DNA from: Sphingopyxis yananensis | GTDB lineage: Bacteria > Pseudomonadota > Alphaproteobacteria > Sphingomonadales > Sphingomonadaceae | Assembly (NCBI RefSeq): GCF_020687785.1 | Contig: NZ_JAJEWI010000010.1 | Coordinates: forward strand, 1-64,000 | DNA length: 64,000 nucleotides | Reading direction: 5' to 3' | Shown here: positions 1 through 8,216 of the stretch, piece by piece | Numbering within the stretch: position 1 is the stretch's first letter | How the letters are laid out: every line of letters starts with the position of its first letter | Notes under the pieces: generated by a model | What the model was told of the DNA's origin: nothing | Databases searched by the model: none | What the model saw: only the letters and a program-made list of their open reading frames with translations | Position numbers and translations under genes: made by a program

Positions 1-660
1 CCCATTTACGGTTGGGAGCATCAGCGGCAAAATCCCCGTCCAGCCAGTTCGCCGCGACACCCAGGCGATGTTGGCTATCCGTCGTAACCTTGTGCTTGCG
101 CGTGCGGACCGGCTTGATCTCGTTGATCTTCATCAGCCGCCCGACCCAGTGCTCGCCAACGTCGAGCCCAACCTCCTTCAATTCCATCGTCATCCTCGGA
201 CGACCATAGCTGCCGAGGCTAAGGCTGTATTGTTCCCGGATATGGGCCAGCACTTTCATGTCCGCCCGCTCCCGCCGACTGATAGGTCGCGAGCGTCAGG
301 AACGATAACCGCGCTCGCTGACAAGCATGACACGGCAGAGTAGCTCAACAGGCCAGCGATGCCGCCAGCTATGTACGAAAGCAAACCTCACGGCTTTTGG
401 CTCGCAAAGAATTGCGTCGCCTTTTTAGAATTTTCTTCTCCTCCCGCAGCACATGGTTCTCAAGGCGAAGGCGCTCATGCTCACGCGCCAGGTCAGCCTG
501 CGGCGCTGAAGTCAGGTCGCCAGGCCGATATTGCGACAGCCATTTACCCAGCGTCTATTTGCCAATGCCCAAATCCCTGGCCACGCGCTCACGCGAAAGC
601 CCGCTGGTCAGCGCAATGCGAACCGCCTCCTGCTTAAACTCTTCACTATGCTTGGTCATC
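1..660 (-). mobile_element. IS3-family element remnant (orfA and orfB, both broken)
   Basis: Read on the minus strand from about 660, an orfA-like product begins MTKHSEEFKQEAVRIALTSG and continues through the helix-turn-helix typical of IS3-family OrfA (LSRERVARDLGIGK, then TLGKWLSQYRPGDL). A stop codon (TAG) interrupts that helix where the family usually has Ser. A later one-base loss in an A-run shifts the frame just before the usual KATQFFASQKP tail, which can be read in the next frame. Downstream an orfB-like frame follows (RWPVELLCRVMLVSERGYRS, a TGA, then RERADMKVLAHIREQYSLSL and YGRPRMTMELKEVGLDVGEH) and runs off the window at position 1. Three disabling lesions in 660 bases make it a dead element. 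The right terminal repeat was not located with confidence; it should lie between about 660 and 740. Confidence 0.8.
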
Positions 661-739
661 TCGCTGGTTTCCTGCTGCGAGCTCTAATCGCTCAGGTGAC
701 CGGCACAAAACCGGTACAAGTCCACCTACGGCGTTTCTC

Positions 740-2161
740 TCACGTGATGTCCCTCGAGAGTGTGGATGGATTGGCAAGCCGTTCGCGAAGTTCTGCCTTC
801 AATATCTTTCCATTGGCGTTTCTCGGCAGAGGCACGTGCTCGACAAATATCCGTTCTGGGACTTTATAATCCGATAGTAGCGTAGCGCAGCTCATGCGTA
901 AGTCCTCCTCTAGCGCGGTATCAGCGCCGACGGCGTAGACGAAGGCCTTGACGCGCTCGCCAAGAATTGGGCAGGGGTGCCCGACGACAGCAGCTTCGAT
1001 GACCTGGGGATCGGCCGCGAGGATATTCTCTACCTCGACGGAGTAGATCTTGAAGCCTCCGCGACTAATCATGTCCTTCTTGCGGTCGTGAAGCGTGAGA
1101 TAGCCAGCGGCATCGATGCTTCCGATATCCCCCGATTTCCAAAAGCCGCCGGAGAAGCTTGCAGTGGTCGCTGCATTATCGTTCCAATATCCAGGGATTA
1201 CCATCGGCCCAGCAATCCATATTTCACCAGTTTCACCTGCGGGAACCGGTGTGCCATCTTCTCCCACGACTCGGATATCAGCGCAAAGGACTGGCCTTCC
1301 GATGGCGTGATTATGAAGCGCCGCCTCTTCACTTGGCATGATCACCGCCGGGGAGCTGGTCTCGGTCGCGCCATAGGTATTGTGAAGTCTGAGGTTGGGA
1401 AGAAGCCCAGATAGTTCAGCGACCGTTGAGGCGGGCATGGGCGCGCCGCCAAATCCGCCAACGCGCCACGCATCGAGGCGACTGGGGTCGAAAGCAGGGC
1501 TCATCATCGCCAAGATATACATAGCCGGCACCATCAGGGTGTAGCCGATCGCTTCGCTCGCGGCGAGTTCGAGGAATGTCTCAGCCTTGAACTCGCGCAT
1601 GAGGATGAGGCATCCGGCGAGATCCACGCTTACTGCGATCAGCGCGACGAGTCCGGTTACATGGGAGGCGGGGACAGCGAGTAAGCTCCGCTCGCCGTAG
1701 CGCAGGTCATAATGGTAGCGATAATGCTGCACCGAATGGATGATGCTGAAATGAGTTAGCACTGCACCCTTCGGGCGCCCGGTTGTTCCAGACGTATAAA
1801 GAATTGCGGCGGTAGCTTTCTCGTCGACGGGGGCAAAAGTCCGCATCGCTGCTTCGGGCAATCCGCCACGATCGGTGATTTCGATGCGCAGGCCAAGCTT
1901 CGGCGTCGCTGTCGACTCGGGAAGCCGAGCGTCACTTTCATGGAAGAGAATGCGCGCGCCCGACTGATTGAGCGCGAACAGCGTCTCATCGGCCGACTGG
2001 CGAAGGTTCATCGGCACCGCAATTGCGCCGAGGATCGAGCAGGCGTAGAAGATGATCGGGAATTCCACCCTGTTTCGAAGTAAGATCGCAACGCGGTCGC
2101 CACTTCCGACCCCCATGCCCGCCAGCGCAGCCGCAACGCGTTCCGCTGAACCGAGAAGCAT
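740..2161 (-). CDS. AMP-binding acyl-CoA ligase (5' end uncertain)
   Basis: Member of the ANL superfamily: ATP-dependent formation of an acyl-CoA through an acyl-adenylate. Visible motifs are the P-loop ILYTSGTTGRPKGAVL, the NTYGATETSSP adenine-binding motif, the WKSGDIGSID hinge aspartate region and the C-terminal catalytic lysine in NANGKILKAELRER. The first ATG (2161) gives 473 residues but begins inside the first family helix. The same frame stays open upstream for about 80 codons and reads like a normal family N terminus (SLAASLRRAASSAADAEAFV, then EGERRITYR), yet no ATG, GTG or TTG was found in that extension. The true start is therefore unclear: rearranged 5' end, non-standard start, or truncation. 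The substrate is not predictable. Base composition of this gene and the SDR at 2865 looks more GC-rich than most of the window, consistent with separate origin. Confidence 0.75.
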   Translation of the reverse strand: MLLGSAERVAAALAGMGVGSGDRVAILLRNRVEFPIIFYACSILGAIAVPMNLRQSADETLFALNQSGARILFHESDARLPESTATPKLGLRIEITDRGGLPEAAMRTFAPVDEKATAAILYTSGTTGRPKGAVLTHFSIIHSVQHYRYHYDLRYGERSLLAVPASHVTGLVALIAVSVDLAGCLILMREFKAETFLELAASEAIGYTLMVPAMYILAMMSPAFDPSRLDAWRVGGFGGAPMPASTVAELSGLLPNLRLHNTYGATETSSPAVIMPSEEAALHNHAIGRPVLCADIRVVGEDGTPVPAGETGEIWIAGPMVIPGYWNDNAATTASFSGGFWKSGDIGSIDAAGYLTLHDRKKDMISRGGFKIYSVEVENILAADPQVIEAAVVGHPCPILGERVKAFVYAVGADTALEEDLRMSCATLLSDYKVPERIFVEHVPLPRNANGKILKAELRERLANPSTLSRDIT

Positions 2162-2435
2162 CCGATAGGTGATACGCCGTTCGCCTTCGACGAAGGCTTC
2201 GGCATCCGCCGCGCTGCTGGCTGCCCGACGTAAGGAAGCGGCGAGACTGGACGGCCTATTGGCAAAGCAGGGCGTTTCGCGGCCAAAATGATGCTCGCGC
2301 CGTAACTCAGGACGTGTAGGTGTTTCCGTGGTTGCAGGCGGACGGGATGTGGAATTGGTGATAGTGCGTCTCCCGAGTATCGATATTTGTCGCGCATGAA
2401 TGTGGTGTAGCGAGATTAAAGTGCTGATTCCGTGA

Positions 2436-2780
2436 CTAGGCGCAAGATTGGCGGAAGAAGGCGAGGCTGTTGGCCGCTACCTCCATCCGGACCGTGCTGA
2501 ACGGCAGCTTCTGTTCGAAATGGACATGGAGAACCCGAATCTGTTCCGTTGCCTGTAGGCCACTTGCTAGTGCAACATTCTTCAGATGACGTTGCCAGGC
2601 ACGGCCTTTCAGGCGTTCGGATATGTCGATCGGATCAAGAACCCTCATCGCGATACGGCCGATGACGGTCTGCGACGACGTTCCGAACTCGATATTGCGC
2701 ATGTGATAGCTATGCGCGATGCCGATACGTCTCATCGCGGCCACGCGTTTGACCGTCGCCGCGTCGATGCCTGTCGTCAC
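2436..2780 (-). CDS. small conserved-looking hypothetical protein (114 aa)
   Basis: I do not recognise this protein. The reading frame starts at a GTG with a strong ribosome-binding sequence (AGGAGAGGGAC immediately upstream), which is the main reason to believe it is real. No signal peptide or membrane segment is apparent. The middle (RIAMRVLDPIDISERLKGRA) and end (HVHFEQKLPFSTVRMEVAAN) look like an alternating strand/helix fold, and a hot-dog thioesterase-like fold is possible but unproven. It diverges from the SDR at 2865, and the 85-base gap between the starts contains an inverted repeat that could control either gene. Confidence 0.45.
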   Translation of the reverse strand: MTTGIDAATVKRVAAMRRIGIAHSYHMRNIEFGTSSQTVIGRIAMRVLDPIDISERLKGRAWQRHLKNVALASGLQATEQIRVLHVHFEQKLPFSTVRMEVAANSLAFFRQSCA

Positions 2781-2828
2781 GTCCCTCTCCTTGGTCCAGC
2801 GAAAGGCTCTTGCTCTGCTTGGATTTGA

Positions 2829-2848
2829 AAGTTAGCAGACACTTACTT
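2829..2848. promoter_or_regulatory. inverted-repeat operator candidate, site a (GTNAG-N6-CTTAC class)
   Basis: AAGTTAG, six bases, CTTACTT: half-sites match at six of seven positions. The site ends 16 bases before the SDR start codon and directly precedes its ribosome-binding sequence, so a bound repressor would block transcription of the SDR. The same geometry recurs at 5869, 9721, 30188 and 34123. Confidence 0.55.
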
Positions 2849-2864
2849 TAAGGAGAAGGGAAAA

Positions 2865-3626
2865 ATGACCAATCGGCTGGAGGGCAAGGGAATCTTGGTG
2901 ATCGGGGCTGCGTCGGGGATCGGCGCGGCGACGGTCAAACGCCTTGCGAACGAGGGGGCCCGCGTCTGTGCCGCCGACATCGACATCGACGGCGCGCGGA
3001 GGGTCGCGGCCGCCGTTGGTGGCGGAGCCTTCGCCGTGCCGATCGACATCTCCGACGAGACCTCGGTCGACGCGGCCTTTACTATGGTTTCGTCCAGCAT
3101 GCCCAAGCTAGACGGCGTGCATGTCAACGCAGCCGATCTGCGCACCATCTTTCAGGACACGAACGCGCTCGATGTCGATCTTGCCGTATTCGACCGCACG
3201 ATCGCAGTGAATCTGCGCGGTCATCTGATATGCACGCGAGCCGCGATCCCGCGCCTTCTTGCTTCGGGCGGAGGAGCTATCGTTTACACCAGCTCGGGAG
3301 CGTGCGACATGGGCGAGCCCGAACGACCAGCCTATGCGGCATCGAAGAGCGGAATCAACGCATTGATGCGCCACGTCGCCAGCAGATGGGGAAAGGACGG
3401 GATCACCGCGAATTGTATCGCGCCTGGGTTTGTCATGACCCCCGAGATGATCGCAGGCGGGCAGGTCCCTCAAGAATGGACTGATTCTAGCCTGAGCCAG
3501 ATGCGCAGCCCTCGTGTTGGTAGCGCCGATGATATCGCCGCTGTTGCGGCGATGTTGTTGTCGGCCGACGGCACGTGGATCAACGGCCAGGTTCTCCATA
3601 TCAATGGCGGCGCATTACTTCGTTAA
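2865..3626 (+). CDS. short-chain dehydrogenase/reductase (SDR)
   Basis: A 253-residue classical SDR, probably an NAD(P)-dependent alcohol/ketone oxidoreductase. The Rossmann motif GAASGIG lies near residues 14-20, an acidic D at the end of the second strand (AADIDIDG) favours NAD, and the catalytic YAASK motif lies near residue 157 with a Ser about 13 residues before it. The usual NNAG motif is changed to VNAAD, which is atypical but seen in some divergent members. The start is an ATG behind AAGGAGAAGGG. The gene ends exactly where an IS5-family remnant begins, so its last codons and terminator may have been reshaped by that insertion. Substrate unknown. Confidence 0.85.
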   Translation: MTNRLEGKGILVIGAASGIGAATVKRLANEGARVCAADIDIDGARRVAAAVGGGAFAVPIDISDETSVDAAFTMVSSSMPKLDGVHVNAADLRTIFQDTNALDVDLAVFDRTIAVNLRGHLICTRAAIPRLLASGGGAIVYTSSGACDMGEPERPAYAASKSGINALMRHVASRWGKDGITANCIAPGFVMTPEMIAGGQVPQEWTDSSLSQMRSPRVGSADDIAAVAAMLLSADGTWINGQVLHINGGALLR

Positions 3627-3900
3627 ATCGCGACGGTCGAACTTTGCACTCGTCCTTGGCGATCACGATCAAGAAGCAGCGTGACTTCGCGAATGGTCCG
3701 GAAAAGCAATTGGGGCATAAAATGGCGGAACCGCCAACATACCGTCTGCCAAGGCGGAACGTCGTTGGGCAGCATCCGCCATCCTCCCCTGCACAAACCA
3801 AATAGCGTAGCGCGTCGAGCTCATCGCGCAAATTTGTTTCGGATTGGTGGCAGCGTGAGGCAGTGAGCGGATGGCGCTTTGAGCACTTCTCAAATTTAGC
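3627..3900 (-). pseudogene. IS5-family transposase orfA remnant
   Basis: Minus-strand translation shows a run typical of IS5-group transposases: ETNLRDELDALRYLVCAG in one frame, then after a frameshift near 3775 GGWRMLPNDVPPWQTVCWRF and LLFRTIREVTLLLDRDRQGR in the next. The protein therefore cannot be made intact. The remnant ends at the stop codon of the neighbouring SDR. Both element ends are missing or unrecognised. From about 3900 to 4037 I see nothing coding. Confidence 0.7.
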
Positions 3901-4037
3901 CATCCGGCTACGGTTCGCACGGCCCACATGCAAAGCTTGAATCACAACGGACACAACCGATCAAAACATTCTCAAGCGGACTTTTAGGCGCAAAGAATGC
4001 GACTTTATTTTCATGTTTATTTTCATGTATGGAATGA

Positions 4038-4922
4038 TTATTGTTCGGGGGTCCATGGGTAAAAGGGCGGCATGCGCGATGCCTTTTCACCGAATTTTGG
4101 TGCTCGCTTTTCCAAAAATGCGGCCACGCCTTCCTTGCCGTCACCGATACTGGAATAGAACATGGCGAGTGATTCAATATCATGCGCTTAGCGCGGTGTA
4201 GGCAAGGCGCTGTTGTTCAGCAGCATTTGACGGATCAGGGCCATACTAACAGGCGATCGATTGGCGATCAGGCTGCGCGCAAAAGCTTCTGCTTTGGTCA
4301 GCAGTTCGTCCGCAGGTAGCACCTCGCGAACTAGGCCCTTTTCCATCGCTTCCTGTGCTGAAAGGATGTCGGCGCGGTAGAGCAGCTCTAGTGCCGTTTC
4401 CATTCCCACTAAACGAGGTAGGAACCAAGTAGAGCAAGCCTCTGGGGTGATGCCGATGCGACCAAAAACAAAACCGATGCGGGCGCGATCTGATGCAAAG
4501 CGGAAGTCCATAGGCAGCGTCATGGTTGCACCTATACCCACGGCGGGGCCATTGATCGCGCCAATGATTGGCTTGAGACAGCGGTGCATAGCGAGCGCCA
4601 CGCGGCCACCTGTATCGCGCACACCTTGTTCCATGGCTTCGGATACGGGGCGGGTCTGCATGTCCGCAACAGTTGGATTTTGGCTTTCATCAAGCCCAAA
4701 GACATTGCCGTCCACTGATAAATCCATGCCCGCACAAAAAGCTTTGCCGGCGCCCGTCACCAAAATCGCACCAACATTATCATCTTCGCTAGCGCGATCA
4801 TAAGCGGCCTCGAGTTCATAGGCCATTTTGACGGTGAAAGCGTTCATTTGTTCGGGGCGATTCAAGGTGAGGCGTAGTAGGCCATCCTTAACCTCATAGC
4901 GGATGGTGATATAATCGTGCAT
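4038..4922 (-). pseudogene. enoyl-CoA hydratase/isomerase with a single in-frame stop
   Basis: Crotonase-fold protein of 294 codons if read through. The start chosen is the ATG at 4922 (MHDYITIRYEV) behind AAGGAC. Oxyanion-hole segments are visible (AGKAFCAGMDLS and NGPAVGIGATMTL), with ITPEACSTWFLPRLVG in the position of the second active-site segment. Translation meets TAA at 4190-4188 right after NNSALPTPR. The same frame then continues with a perfectly plausible family C terminus (AHDIESLAMFYSSIGDGKEG, then VAAFLEKRAPKFGEKASRMP) up to a second TAA at 4040-4038. One base change, for example TTA to TAA, explains the break. The shortened product would lack the last 50 residues, which form the C-terminal helices needed for oligomerisation in this family, so function is doubtful. 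Sequencing error remains possible. Confidence 0.85.
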
Positions 4923-5158
4923 GAACAAGTCCTTAAGTTGTATTGTAATGGGCGCGGTAACAGGCAAAGGCACCCGCAATCTAATCAGCGCTTAAACCGA
5001 GGCGGTCCAAGTTGAGATCATGCACCGGCCGCTTTTCGCTTTTTGTTGCGTATTTTATATTCGTTGATCTCTATTGCACGCTCCTAGTTTCAGGATGCGA
5101 TAGGCGGCTTCGAAACGTTGGGCGGGGTTAGGGTCCGGTGGCTAATTTGATCGAAGCG

Positions 5159-5845
5159 TCAGCCGAATTCCACAACCGACAAAATATGGCTGTCGCTGTC
5201 GGGGAATACATAATCCAATTCGATTACCATCTTATCGCCCAATTGGCCGGAGCGCAAAATGTCGGTTTCAATAAAGGCCTGCACGCCGCGCCGGCCATAA
5301 GCAAAACGGGTTGCATCAGCATAAATGGGCGAGGCATCCAAACGCGCATCGACATCAGCATCGCCCTTCATCGCGCGGTTCAGCACGATATTGATGCGGT
5401 CTTTAAAATCGGGATCTGTTTCCGCTTTTTCGCGTAAATCCAGCACGATGGCTTCCAATTCTTCCAGCGAGTTCATCAGAAAGCCGAAATGGAAGCTGGC
5501 TTCGGGATCTTGCGACATCATATCGCGAAAGCCCTGAACGGCAGGGTCTTCCTCTGCCGTGCCGACGCCCAATTTGCTGGTGATAGCGTCGATCAAAATG
5601 CGCTGTGGTTCCAGCAGGGCGGATAGATAGATAATGCCATCGCCGCGCGCGAAATGATTTTCGCCCACGACGTAGCGATAAAAATTCCCCTGAGGCAGCG
5701 GCAGCATTTGGGTTTCGACAAGGCCGATGGCGCGCAGCAATTTTGCGGCGACTTCGGCGTCTGAGGCATCATAATAATGCACGGCCAAATGGCCCATGCT
5801 GAGGCCTGATGGCGCGGTAGCCGTTGCGGTAATGTTTTGAGTCAC
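5159..5845 (-). CDS. VOC/glyoxalase-like protein of unknown function
   Basis: A 228-residue soluble protein. The opening (MGHLAVHYYDASDAEVAAKL and LRAIGLVETQ) resembles the first beta-alpha-beta unit of a vicinal-oxygen-chelate fold, but I cannot identify a full metal-binding set, so this is a fold suggestion only. It starts at a GTG behind GGGAGGG. Upstream, in the gap to a SnoaL fragment, lies an inverted repeat of the class shared with several catabolic genes here, which ties it to the same regulon. VOC-type proteins also accompany the receptor at 26 kb and the BVMO operon at 47 kb. Confidence 0.6.
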   Translation of the reverse strand: MTQNITATATAPSGLSMGHLAVHYYDASDAEVAAKLLRAIGLVETQMLPLPQGNFYRYVVGENHFARGDGIIYLSALLEPQRILIDAITSKLGVGTAEEDPAVQGFRDMMSQDPEASFHFGFLMNSLEELEAIVLDLREKAETDPDFKDRINIVLNRAMKGDADVDARLDASPIYADATRFAYGRRGVQAFIETDILRSGQLGDKMVIELDYVFPDSDSHILSVVEFG

Positions 5846-5868
5846 TATGACTTTCCCTCCCTGAAATT

Positions 5869-5888
5869 ATGTTAGTGTTTGCTTACTA
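5869..5888. promoter_or_regulatory. inverted-repeat operator candidate, site b (GTNAG-N6-CTTAC class)
   Basis: ATGTTAG, six bases, CTTACTA, lying 24 bases upstream of the GTG start of the VOC-like gene. Spacing between half-sites is the same as at 2829, 9721, 30188 and 34123. Confidence 0.5.
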
Positions 5889-5904
5889 TCAACTGCGAAG
5901 GGCT

Positions 5905-6093
5905 TCAAGCAGGGACTGGCAATTTTAGATGCTGGCTGAGATCACCCGTGTAATCGAGCAGGCGACAGTCCCGAAAGGTGAAGCGCCATTGGCCGTCTAC
6001 GCGTTCAAAGCGATCATCGTAGCGCCCCGTGGCAATGATTTGCAGGGGCAGCGTGGGGGAGGCTTGCAGAATAAGCGATTGGCGCTGGATCAT
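5905..6093 (-). pseudogene. C-terminal fragment of a SnoaL-like protein
   Basis: About 60 codons encode the end of a SnoaL/NTF2-like protein: LQIIATGRYDDRFERVDGQW followed by RFTFRDCRLLDYTGDLSQHL is the characteristic final strand region. The first roughly 100-120 residues expected for the family are absent, because the sequence to the right belongs to a different gene on the opposite strand. A deletion or rearrangement therefore joined the two. An intact SnoaL-like gene occurs at 19858. Confidence 0.65.
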
Positions 6094-6893
6094 ATTACGG
6101 TGGTGGATGCAGGCCGGATGGAACTGGTTTCCGCTGCCGCTGAAGCGGGCTGCGCGGGCATATGTTTGTTTATGGAGCCGATGGCCGTTCTGCCGCAGAT
6201 GCCGCTGTTCGACGTTTATGGCGATGCGGCGCAGCGGCGGGCGTTACGGGCGCATTTGGCGGCGAGTGGCGCGACGCTGGACTTGGCCTATCCCTTCACC
6301 ATCGCGGGCCGCACTGATGTGTGCGAATTGGAGCCGGCCTTGATTTGCGCCGCAGAATTGGGAGCGAAGCTGGTCAATGGGCTGATCTATGATCGTGATG
6401 AGGAGCGCCGCTTGGACAAACTGGGCCGCTTTGGCGATCTGGCGGAAAAACATGGTCTGGGGGTGGCGCTGGGATTTTTTATCCGGTGTCGCAATGCCGT
6501 TCGTTGGCCGAAGCGCTGGAATTGGTGCAGGCGATTGATCGGCCAGGTCGTGTGGGAAACAATGCCGATTTCCTGCATCTGATGCGGTCGGGCGGAACGG
6601 TGACTGAGCTGGCGGCTGCACCGCCGGAATTTATTCTGTACGGCCAAGTCGCCGATGGTCCTGCGGAATGCACCGCTGACACACTGGACGAAGAAGCCTC
6701 GCAGGCGCGTCTGTTGGCAGGCGAAGGGGTGTTTGACGTGGCGGGCTTTGTAGCGGCCTTGCCCGAGCATTGCCATATTAGCGTTGGGATCCCGCGCAAT
6801 GGCGCGATTGCGCACGAAGATCGCAACGCTCGCGCCAACCGAGCGGTGCACAGCGTTCGCCATGCACTCGCTCAGCCTGCGGGCAGCGTTTAA
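6079..6893 (+). pseudogene. sugar phosphate isomerase/epimerase-like TIM barrel, frameshifted
   Basis: Xylose-isomerase-like TIM-barrel protein split over two frames. The first frame carries LALDHITVVDAGRMELVSAA through LEPALICAAELGAKLVNGLI and KHGLGVALGFF. Around a run of six T at 6475-6480 the frame changes, and the second frame carries YPVSQCRSLAEALELVQAID, NADFLHLMRSGGTVTELAAA, LYGQVADGPAEC and LLAGEGVFDVAGFVAALPEH to the stop. Together they form a normal-length member of about 270 residues. A likely start is the TTG at 6079, without a visible ribosome-binding site, directly at the junction with the SnoaL fragment, so the promoter region appears lost. A homopolymer slip or sequencing error would explain the shift. 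The stop overlaps the convergent aldo/keto reductase by four bases. Confidence 0.75.
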
Positions 6894-7858
6894 GCTGCCC
6901 GCAATTGCGCCAGTTCCTCTGCGGTCAACACGAGGTCAGCGGCTTTTAAGCTGGCCTCGACTTGGCTAACGCTAGAGCCGCCGAAGATAGGGATGGTTTG
7001 GTTGGGTTGGTTGATCAAATAAGCCAGCACCACTTCATTGACGGTGCGGCCATGCTTGACGGCCAGAGTCTTCACCGCTTCAAAACGCTTGCTATTGGCG
7101 GGGTTGGCGTAGCGAGCGGCCAATTGTTCGCCAACGGCGTCAGCGCCCTTTTCCAGCTTTGAGAAATAGCCGCCGCATTGCGCCGCATATGCGATGACCG
7201 GTAGGCCGCTTGCGTGCAGCGCTTCATATTCGCCTTCATAATGATGCTGATAGCCCTGGGCCACCGCCGCATTCACTTCCGGTAGGGCGAGGCCCCAGAA
7301 GGTTTCCGACGCGACAAAACCGGCTTTGCCGATGCTGGCGGCATAGGCATTGGCTTGCTGAATGCGCGCTGCCGACCAGTTGGATGCGGCGAAATGGCGG
7401 ATACGGCCCGCTTCACGGTGCTCAATCAGCGCGTCGATGATGGGCTGAACCGGTGTTTCTTCATTGTCCATATGCAGGAAGTAAAGATCAATGCTGTCCA
7501 CGCCCAAATGGTCGAGGCTTTGGTCCAAATCTTGCGCGACATCTTCGGGGGTTACGCGGTTGCGATAATCGCCAAGGCGCATGTCGAAAAAGCCGCCTTT
7601 GGTGGCGATCACAATATCTTCGCGCTTTTGGGTTTTCAGCCAAGCGCCCACGGCGCGTTCGCTGGCACCGGCAGGGGCATCCGGCATCCAATCGCCATAG
7701 CTGCGGGCGGTATCAATGAAATTGCCGCCATATGATACAAAGACGTCCAAGATCGCGTTGGATGCGCTTTCATCAAGCATCCAGCCTAGCATGTTGGTAC
7801 CATAGCAAAGATTGCTTACATTCAGATCGGTTCCGTTCAAGGTCTGCTTTTTGAGCAT
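6890..7858 (-). CDS. aldo/keto reductase
   Basis: NAD(P)H-dependent (alpha/beta)8-barrel oxidoreductase, 322 residues. The catalytic tetrad is visible as Asp and Tyr in FIDTARSYGDW, Lys in VIATKGGFF and His in YFLHMDN; the C-terminal cofactor-binding segment is IPIFGGSSVSQVEASLKA. The start chosen is the ATG at 7858 (MLKKQTLNG) because GGAGG lies ten bases upstream; an earlier in-frame ATG at 7876 would swallow that signal. Its 3' end converges on the frameshifted isomerase gene. Bases 7877-8216 hold no convincing gene. Substrate unknown; it probably reduces or oxidises a carbonyl/alcohol in the surrounding catabolic scheme. Confidence 0.88.
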   Translation of the reverse strand: MLKKQTLNGTDLNVSNLCYGTNMLGWMLDESASNAILDVFVSYGGNFIDTARSYGDWMPDAPAGASERAVGAWLKTQKREDIVIATKGGFFDMRLGDYRNRVTPEDVAQDLDQSLDHLGVDSIDLYFLHMDNEETPVQPIIDALIEHREAGRIRHFAASNWSAARIQQANAYAASIGKAGFVASETFWGLALPEVNAAVAQGYQHHYEGEYEALHASGLPVIAYAAQCGGYFSKLEKGADAVGEQLAARYANPANSKRFEAVKTLAVKHGRTVNEVVLAYLINQPNQTIPIFGGSSVSQVEASLKAADLVLTAEELAQLRAA

Positions 7859-8126
7859 TTGGTTGTAATCCTCCATACATCATTTGTGGTGGGGCTCGTT
7901 CAGCCAAGTTGGCGTTGGTTTTCCTGAAAGATTAGATGAGAATAATGGTACGCGGTTTTGAACTTATTCAATATTATCTGAGATATAGACTCTAGTGATC
8001 GTCGTATCCGTGCTTGGAAAGCCTATGCTGTCGAGACGTTCCCCAAGCGAAGCTGTCTTCATATGGCTTTCTTTTATTCCTGCTAGATAGTGTGCTGGCA
8101 TATGACGGGTTCAAACACTTAGGGAC

Positions 8127-8164
8127 TAACTTCGGGCATCATCCTAAGGTCATGCCCGAAGTTA
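8127..8164. repeat. 13-bp perfect inverted repeat
   Basis: TAACTTCGGGCAT and its exact reverse complement are separated by 12 bases, downstream of the alcohol dehydrogenase stop at 8217. It could form a strong hairpin, but no T-run follows on either strand, so a role as intrinsic terminator is uncertain. Confidence 0.5.
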
Positions 8165-8216
8165 TGATTGTTGAAATGAGACAAAGGAAGGTTCTGTCTT
8201 TCCTTGCTTCAATATT

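Noticed and set aside
4038-4922. Programmed readthrough or recoding of the TAA in the enoyl-CoA hydratase gene
   Set aside because: TAA is the least leaky stop, no stem-loop or special context was seen after it, and no such case is known in the crotonase family; a mutation or error is simpler.
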